11,515 bases of DNA. Source: Vicinamibacteria bacterium. GTDB lineage: Bacteria; Acidobacteriota; Vicinamibacteria; Vicinamibacterales; 2-12-FULL-66-21. The notes under the pieces are model-generated. The model saw nothing but the letters and a program-made list of their open reading frames with translations. It was not told the DNA's origin and did no database searches. How positions within the stretch are numbered: the first letter of the stretch is position 1; every line of letters begins with the position of its first letter. The stretch covers positions 1-11,515 of the forward strand of contig JAICSD010000099.1 in the NCBI GenBank assembly GCA_025937075.1, written 5' to 3'. A program made the position numbers and the translations under genes. This document shows positions 7,037-11,515 of the stretch, piece by piece.

Positions 7037-8776
7037 TCACGCGGCGAGGGTATCGATGCGGCTCCTGAGTGCGCCGAGCTCCGTCGAAAGCTGATCGAGA
7101 CGCTCGGACGTCTCGCGAAGCTTGTCGCCTTCCGATCGAACGAAGCGGCTGTATGGTGCGATGCCCTCGCGCATGCGCGCGGAGCTACGGGTGATTTCGT
7201 CTTCGAACTGGCGGCGAAGCGCCGACGACAGTCTCGCGCGCACGTCGGCAATCTTCCGCCGCATCTCCTCTTTGGCCTGACTGCGCTTCGCGGGAATGAT
7301 GAAGAAGCCGAGCGCCGCGATCACGCTCGCGAGCACGATGCCCGTGATGTCCGCGGCCGCGGTACTTGCCGCGAAGGCGACGAGCGTGCCGAGCCCCACC
7401 GCACCGGCACCGGCCGCCGCGGCGGCGGCCACCGCATTCCGCGCACCGTCCGCGAGCTCGCTCGCTTCACGGCGCCGATCGTACGTATCGACGACACGCT
7501 GCGCCGCGCGGCCGACCGACTCCACCATACGCCGCCGCTCGTCGTGGAACGCACGCGACTCGTCGTCGCCGACGATGCGATCGCGGAACTCGCGGCGGCG
7601 ATCCGAGAGGTGGCGCGTGATGCGCTGCCATTGGCGGAAATCCGCCTCCACCAGCCAGTCCACCATCTCGTTCACGCGCTTCTCGATCTGCTCGGGCGCG
7701 TCGGCGACGACCTGACGCTCGAAGCTCTCCTGAATGCGCGCGCGATTCAGCAGGTCGAACATCCGCCCGATCCGCATCGTGTCGTCGAAGTACTCGTGGC
7801 CGCGCCGCTCCATCTCGAGAAGCACGTTGTCGACCGCGGCCATCCGCGCTTCGAGCTCACGCGCGAGATCGTGCTCGTAGGCGCCCAGCTGTGACTCCAC
7901 GTCTTCGAGCAGCGCAAAGTCCTCGCGGAGAGTGCCGAGGCGCTCACGCGTAGCGCCCTGATAGCGTTCGATCAGCGCCGTGCCGACGCCAACCGGATTG
8001 AGCAGCTTCAGCTTGATGCGCGCGGCGCGATCGAGGGTGGATTCGATGTAGCGCTCCAGCGGCTCGAATCCGCTCGCCTGCCAGACGGACGGATTCCCCG
8101 TCTTCGCGCGGTACGCCAGGCGCGCGCTGACGGGGAAAATCTCGGGCGTGACGCCGAGCAGCCGCCGCGCGTTGTCCGTCACGTACGCACGCACTTCGTC
8201 CATCTCGCGCTGGCCCGAGAAGATGTCGGCCTTGTTGATGATGACGACGACCTTCTTGCCCCAGTCGCGAATCTGCTCGAGAAAGACGCGCTCGGTTTCC
8301 GTGAAGGGCCGGTCCGCCGACGTGACGAACAGGACGAGGTCTGCTCGCGGAACGAATTCGGCGGTGAGCCGCTCGTGTTCCCGGATCACCGCGTTCGTCC
8401 CAGGCGTGTCGACGATGTGGATGTCCCGAAGAATCTCGGCGGGCGCGGTCAACGCAACCAGCTGCGGCTCCGCCTGACGGACGCTGCGCTGCTCGCCGTA
8501 CTTCACGATCGTCACCTGCGCCGTCGTCGGGGTGACGCCTTCCTCCATCACCTGCTGGCCGGCCAGCGCGTTGATGAGCGCGCTCTTCCCCGCGTTGAAT
8601 TCGCCGACGACGACGAGGAGGAACAGCTCGTCGAGCTGCTCGATCGAGCGCTCGAGCGCCGCGAGGTTCTCGTCGCTGGCGCCGAAACGGATGAGGCTCG
8701 CGCGCAGCTCGCTCAGAATCCGGCGTTCCTCGCGAACGATGTCCTGTTCGTGCGGCGAAAGGATGCCTGTCAGCAC
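7037..8776 (-). CDS. Bacterial dynamin-like GTPase
   Basis: A 579-residue GTPase of the dynamin superfamily. The G domain spans about residues 50-250: G1 GEFNAGKS at 58-65, switch I threonines in GVTPTTAQVT at 80-89, G3 DTPG at 123-126, and G4 NKAD at 181-184. A long charged helical region follows (about 250-445), predicted to form the stalk. Two hydrophobic stretches at about 448-472 and 475-495 end in FFIIPAKR and probably insert in the membrane as a paddle or hairpin. The tail (about 500-579) is coiled-coil-like. Bacterial dynamins act at the inner face of the cytoplasmic membrane in membrane remodelling or fusion; the role here is unknown. The GTG start at 8776 lacks a Shine-Dalgarno. There is no second dynamin next to it, although bacterial dynamins often come in pairs. 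The lipoprotein gene lies downstream on the same strand. Confidence 0.92.
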   Translation of the reverse strand: MLTGILSPHEQDIVREERRILSELRASLIRFGASDENLAALERSIEQLDELFLLVVVGEFNAGKSALINALAGQQVMEEGVTPTTAQVTIVKYGEQRSVRQAEPQLVALTAPAEILRDIHIVDTPGTNAVIREHERLTAEFVPRADLVLFVTSADRPFTETERVFLEQIRDWGKKVVVIINKADIFSGQREMDEVRAYVTDNARRLLGVTPEIFPVSARLAYRAKTGNPSVWQASGFEPLERYIESTLDRAARIKLKLLNPVGVGTALIERYQGATRERLGTLREDFALLEDVESQLGAYEHDLARELEARMAAVDNVLLEMERRGHEYFDDTMRIGRMFDLLNRARIQESFERQVVADAPEQIEKRVNEMVDWLVEADFRQWQRITRHLSDRRREFRDRIVGDDESRAFHDERRRMVESVGRAAQRVVDTYDRRREASELADGARNAVAAAAAAGAGAVGLGTLVAFAASTAAADITGIVLASVIAALGFFIIPAKRSQAKEEMRRKIADVRARLSSALRRQFEDEITRSSARMREGIAPYSRFVRSEGDKLRETSERLDQLSTELGALRSRIDTLAA

Positions 8777-8802
8777 TGCCGCGGCTCAGGCTGCAAGAAC
8801 GG

Positions 8803-8811
8803 TGCTACATT
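8803..8811 (+). promoter_or_regulatory. Predicted extended -10 promoter of the peptidase gene (leaderless)
   Basis: TGC-TACATT ends 8 nt before ATG 8820, so transcription would begin at or within a base or two of the start codon. No Shine-Dalgarno is present, which agrees with leaderless translation. The same TGCTACA core appears at the nuclease promoter. Confidence 0.45.
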
Positions 8812-8819
8812 CGCGGCCG

Positions 8820-9887
8820 ATGTCATCGCTGTTTTGCGTTGTGGCACTGCTGCTCAGCCAGGTCCCCGTCCGCACGGCCGCTCAGTTGAGTGCCGCCGGA
8901 TGGGAAGCCCTCCGCGCGGGGGCGGCGCAGGAAGCGGCGGTCGACTTTGCCGAGGCGTTGCGGCTCGACGGACGCGACGCGATGACGATGTTTGGCGCCG
9001 GCGTCGCGGCACATCTCGGTGGCAAACCCGCGGAGGCCCGCGAGGCGCTGGTCGGCGCGCTTCGCCTCCAGCCGTCGCTGACGCCTGCGTCACTGCTGCT
9101 GGGCGAGATCCTGTACCGGCAGGCAGATCTCGACAGCGCGATCGAGGTGTACGAGCAGGCGCTCAATTTCGCCCCGAACCAGCCGACGCTGGTGTCGCGC
9201 CTCGACGCGTGGCGCCGCGAAGCCGCGCTGCATGGCCAGTTCTCACAGAAGCTGGCGACGCATTTCACGATCCTGTTCGAAGGACCGCCCGACGGCGCGC
9301 TCGCGTCGAAGGTCGCCGATTATCTCGAAGCCGACTACTGGCGGATCGGCGGCGCGCTGGGCGGATATCCGGAACGCGTTGTTCAAGTTGTCCTCTACAC
9401 GAAGGAACAGTTTCGCGATATCACGCAGTCGCCATCGTGGGCGGGCGGCGCCTACGACGGACGCATCAGGATCCCGGCGGGCGGACGCATGGAGGAAAGG
9501 GAGCTGCGCCGTGTGCTGGCGCACGAGCTGACGCATGCAATCGTCTACAGCCTCGCGCCGCGTGGCACGCCGCAGTGGCTCAACGAAGGACTCGCGCTCG
9601 TGTTCGAAGGCGCCGATCCGCAGCGCGCGCGCGAGCGCCTCGCGCGCGGCCCTCTGATTCCGTTGACACGATTGGAGAAGCCCTTCGACGGACTGAACGC
9701 CGACGCCGCGGCGCGTGCGTACGCCGAAAGCCTCGTCGCGACGAGCCGGCTGCTGGAGCTGGGCGGCCCCTCCGCCGCGTACAACCTGCTCACGGATCTG
9801 GCGAGCGGCATGCCGTTCAGCGACGCATTCGCGCGCGCCGCGCTCGTGCCGTACGACGAGTTCGCGAAGTCGATCGGGGGGAGCTGA
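8820..9887 (+). CDS. Exported TPR-containing HExxH metallopeptidase (peptidase MA-like)
   Basis: A 355-residue protein. A signal peptide (MSSLFCVVALLLSQVPVRTA, cut near residue 22) predicts export. TPR-like helices cover about residues 24-135 (e.g. AVDFAEALRLDGRDAMTMFG and AIEVYEQALNFAPNQPTL). The peptidase half covers about 145-350, with HELTH at 235-239 and WLNEG at 253-257. His235, His239 and Glu256 are the expected zinc ligands and Glu236 the catalytic base, the gluzincin arrangement of the peptidase MA family. These exported TPR-peptidases are common in Acidobacteriota-like genomes; substrates are unknown. The frame is open further upstream, to 8532, but that extension overlaps the divergent GTPase gene; ATG 8820 is chosen because it begins the signal peptide and follows a -10 box. 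The gap to the GTPase start is only 43 bp, so the two promoters overlap. Confidence 0.88.
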   Translation: MSSLFCVVALLLSQVPVRTAAQLSAAGWEALRAGAAQEAAVDFAEALRLDGRDAMTMFGAGVAAHLGGKPAEAREALVGALRLQPSLTPASLLLGEILYRQADLDSAIEVYEQALNFAPNQPTLVSRLDAWRREAALHGQFSQKLATHFTILFEGPPDGALASKVADYLEADYWRIGGALGGYPERVVQVVLYTKEQFRDITQSPSWAGGAYDGRIRIPAGGRMEERELRRVLAHELTHAIVYSLAPRGTPQWLNEGLALVFEGADPQRARERLARGPLIPLTRLEKPFDGLNADAAARAYAESLVATSRLLELGGPSAAYNLLTDLASGMPFSDAFARAALVPYDEFAKSIGGS

Positions 9888-9898
9888 GGTCGAGGAGG

Positions 9899-9934
9899 TG
9901 GTCGGTGGTCGGTTGTCGGTTGGGAGTTTGGGAG
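9899..9934. repeat. Degenerate heptad tract between convergent genes
   Basis: TGGTCGG, TGGTCGG, TTGTCGG and TTGGGAG follow head to tail, then TTTGGGAG. The tract fills most of the 51-bp gap between the peptidase stop and the propeller gene stop. No terminator hairpin is visible in the gap. It has the same 7-nt period as the tract at 2242-2269 but a different sequence. Confidence 0.7.
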
Positions 9935-9938
9935 TTGG

Positions 9939-11258
9939 TCAGCGCGTCCGGCGGATCGTCGTCGCGGTCGTGCCCTCCCCCGACGTGAGATAGAAGACGT
10001 GCTTGCCGTCTACCGCGGTCGCGGATGATTCGAGCGATGGCGCGAGCACCTCGCGCCGGGTGACACGGCGTCCCGTCGCATCGAGCCGCAGGCGTACGAG
10101 CGCGAGCTTTTTGCCGTCGACCTGCTGGACCGCCACCAGCGATCCGTTGGACGCGCGCAGGGTCGAGATCCCGCCGAGCGCGGTTCGCGCATCGTGCTGA
10201 ACGGGGCGCGATTCACGCGACGAGAGATCCACGCGCGTCAACCCGCTGGTATCCGAGACGTAAACAACCCCATCGCCGACGGCCATTCCCGCTGGCGTCT
10301 TCACGGGCGACTGGGAAGGCAGCTCCGCCGCAGTCTCCCAACTCTTCCCGCTCGGCCGCACGCGCAGCACGCGCCTGCCGCCAGCATCGAGCACCAGCAC
10401 CGTCCCGTCAGGAAGCACGCCGACGTCGACGAACCGCACGGGTCCGAGATCGGCTGGCACTGGAATGTCCAGCAGCACCCGTCCTGAGACGAGTTGCAGC
10501 TTGTGCAGCGCACTCTGTGGAGCACTTGCTTTGACGCTCGTGACCCACAGGTCGCCGCGCCGTGCGTCGATCGCGAGCGACGTGATCGTGTCGTAGAACC
10601 CGGCGGACGCGGCGCTTGCCAGGTTCACGAGGTGATGCGAAACCTCGTCTACGATCACCAGCCGCGCACCGCGCCTGTCGCCAACGACGAAGCGGCGAGA
10701 GACCGCGTCGTACGCGAGGCCCGCGGGGTCGAGTGCCGGCGCATCGAAGGTGAGTGTCTCTTCCCCGGCGTCCACCGCGGGTGCAGCGGGTTCGGCGGCG
10801 GCGGGTGCCGGGCGCGTCTCGGGCTTTGCGCGCGGCACGTCCTTCTTTGCCGGAGCCGGCGATTTTGCCGGAGCCGCCGGCGCGGGAGCGGACGATGCCT
10901 TCGCCGCGACGGCAGCCAGCTTCGCTTCGAGCGCGGGCCAGTCCTTTAGCGCGCGGACGCGGCGGAAATCATCGTTCGTCGCGGCATCTGTGGCGACGCC
11001 GAGGTCGGCGATGCGCTGCAGCATCACGAGCGCGTCGCTGGGACGCCCGCTCAGCGACTGCGCGCGGGCGAGCAGGTACATCAGGTCCGGATCGTTTGGC
11101 TTCCCCTTCTGCACCGCGCGCCACGCATAGTCGTGAAACGACTCGTAGTCGCCAGCCGCAGCCGCGTTCGAGGCGCGCGCGCGGCAGTCCGCCACGTCCG
11201 CACAGGACGCGGACGATTGCGCGACGGCCAGTTGAAGAACGAGAATGAGGGGAACCAC
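9939..11258 (-). CDS. Exported TPR plus beta-propeller (NHL/SGL-like) protein
   Basis: A 439-residue protein of unknown role. The start GTG 11258 gives a short signal peptide (MVPLILVLQLAVAQSSASC). Residues about 18-112 are helical and TPR-like (AAAAGDYESFHDYAWRAVQK, MYLLARAQSLSGRPSDALVM). A Pro/Ala/Lys-rich linker spans about 121-163. Residues about 165-439 show repeated four-strand blades typical of a soluble propeller: LDPAGLAYDAVSRRFVVGD, ITSLAIDARRGDLWVTS, VRFVDVGVLPDGTVLVLD, PAGMAVGDGVVYVSD, ATAVDGKHVFYLTSG. Such folds bind ligands or partners, and no catalytic residues are evident. It could be a gluconolactonase-like or NHL scaffold, but this is inference. The frame extends upstream to ATG 11372, but that start lies upstream of the likely -10 at 11294-11299. 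It converges with the peptidase gene, another exported TPR protein. Confidence 0.82.
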   Translation of the reverse strand: MVPLILVLQLAVAQSSASCADVADCRARASNAAAAGDYESFHDYAWRAVQKGKPNDPDLMYLLARAQSLSGRPSDALVMLQRIADLGVATDAATNDDFRRVRALKDWPALEAKLAAVAAKASSAPAPAAPAKSPAPAKKDVPRAKPETRPAPAAAEPAAPAVDAGEETLTFDAPALDPAGLAYDAVSRRFVVGDRRGARLVIVDEVSHHLVNLASAASAGFYDTITSLAIDARRGDLWVTSVKASAPQSALHKLQLVSGRVLLDIPVPADLGPVRFVDVGVLPDGTVLVLDAGGRRVLRVRPSGKSWETAAELPSQSPVKTPAGMAVGDGVVYVSDTSGLTRVDLSSRESRPVQHDARTALGGISTLRASNGSLVAVQQVDGKKLALVRLRLDATGRRVTRREVLAPSLESSATAVDGKHVFYLTSGEGTTATTIRRTR

Positions 11259-11293
11259 GTGAGTAGCGACGACCGGCGACGCGGCGCCGACCG

Positions 11294-11299
11294 ATTGTA
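11294..11299 (-). promoter_or_regulatory. -10 box of the TPR/propeller gene
   Basis: The minus strand reads TACAAT, one mismatch from consensus. It predicts transcription from about 11287 and a leader of about 29 nt before GTG 11258, and argues against the ATG at 11372. No convincing -35 is seen. Confidence 0.5.
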
Positions 11300-11315
11300 C
11301 TAGAAGGTCGGCCGT

Positions 11316-11345
11316 GAACCAGCCGGTTTCGGTCCGGCCAGGTTC
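11316..11345. repeat. Imperfect inverted repeat between divergent promoters
   Basis: GAACC pairs with GGTTC (outer arms, 11316-11320 and 11341-11345) and GCCGG with CCGGC (inner arms, 11322-11326 and 11334-11338) around TTTCGGT. It lies between the two divergent -10 boxes, where an operator would be expected. Confidence 0.5.
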
Positions 11346-11350
11346 TGGTG

Positions 11351-11356
11351 TACTAT
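11351..11356 (+). promoter_or_regulatory. -10 box of the rightmost gene
   Basis: TACTAT preceded by GGTG. It predicts a start near 11363 and a leader of about 27 nt before GTG 11390. The -35 (TTCGGT at 17 nt) is poor. Confidence 0.5.
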
Positions 11357-11376
11357 CGATGGTTCCGGCCATCGAT
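11355..11376. repeat. Perfect 8-bp inverted repeat at the transcription start of the rightmost gene
   Basis: ATCGATGG and CCATCGAT are separated by TTCCGG. It overlaps the end of the -10 box and the predicted start site, and ends 2 nt before the AGGAG Shine-Dalgarno. It could be an operator or a 5' RNA hairpin. Confidence 0.6.
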
Positions 11377-11389
11377 TCAGGAGTCTCAC

Positions 11390-11515
11390 GTGAAAGCCGC
11401 GCGATCGCTCGGATTCGTGGTGTTCTGCGTCCTCGTGGCGGCCGCCATTGCCGTTCCGGCGGTGCGCGCGCAACGCGGCATTCCCGCCGCCCGGGACGCG
11501 CGCACGGCCGCGCTC
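11390..11515 (+). CDS. N-terminus of an exported protein, cut by the right edge
   Basis: Forty-two codons are visible from GTG 11390, and the frame is open to the edge. The Shine-Dalgarno AGGAG (11379-11383) sits 6 nt before the start. The translation begins MKAARSLGFVVFCVLVAAAI and continues AVPAVRAQRGIPAARDARTA. This is a Sec-type signal peptide (basic n-region, about 18 hydrophobic residues) with likely cleavage after VRA near residue 26. Too little of the mature part is present to name a family. It is divergent from the TPR/propeller gene across a 131-bp shared regulatory region and has its own -10. Confidence 0.75.
   Translation, partial: MKAARSLGFVVFCVLVAAAIAVPAVRAQRGIPAARDARTAAL

Noticed and set aside
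8532..8819. N-terminal extension of the peptidase from 8532
   Set aside because: It is antisense to the GTPase N-terminus and would bury the signal peptide.
11259..11372. Upstream ATG 11372 as start of the TPR/propeller gene
   Set aside because: It would place the signal peptide about 38 residues inside the protein, and it lies upstream of the TACAAT box.

Overview
This is a GC-rich, densely coding window from a bacterial chromosome. No rRNA, tRNA, CRISPR array, transposase or phage gene is visible. The GC content, the long secreted Ser/Thr/Gly-rich BACON-repeat lipoprotein, the TPR and propeller export proteins and the 7-nt intergenic repeats fit an Acidobacteriota genome, perhaps Vicinamibacteria. 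That placement is inference from gene style; there is no phylogenetic marker here.

Layout, left to right. (1) Positions 1-2149, minus strand: most of an AddB/RecB-like helicase-nuclease subunit of DNA double-strand break repair. Its C-terminus, where the nuclease domain should be, lies beyond the left edge. Two copies of a palindromic repeat sit in frame inside it. (2) Positions 2150-2281: a divergent intergenic region with a promoter for the nuclease gene and four tandem GGGATTC heptamers. (3) Positions 2282-4239, plus strand: a GNAT acetyltransferase followed 32 bp later by a COMT-type small-molecule O-methyltransferase, probably one transcript. (4) Positions 4289-8776, minus strand: a dynamin-like GTPase followed by a lipoprotein made of ten tandem BACON domains, with a 75-bp leader between them. 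(5) Positions 8820-9887, plus strand: an exported TPR plus HExxH metallopeptidase that looks leaderless. (6) Positions 9939-11258, minus strand: an exported TPR, Pro/Ala linker and beta-propeller protein, convergent with the peptidase across a 51-bp heptad-rich spacer. (7) Positions 11259-11389: a divergent promoter region with two good -10 boxes and two inverted repeats. (8) From 11390 to the right edge: the first 42 codons of an exported protein.

The genes do not form one recognisable pathway. They read as several short transcription units: DNA repair, small-molecule modification, envelope or membrane proteins, and exported TPR proteins. No stretch longer than about 135 bases lacks a gene. 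The least ordinary signals are the palindromic repeats translated inside the nuclease gene, the ten-fold Cys-paired BACON array, the structured divergent promoter near 11.3 kb and the two unrelated 7-nt repeat tracts. I found no clear undescribed multi-gene system.
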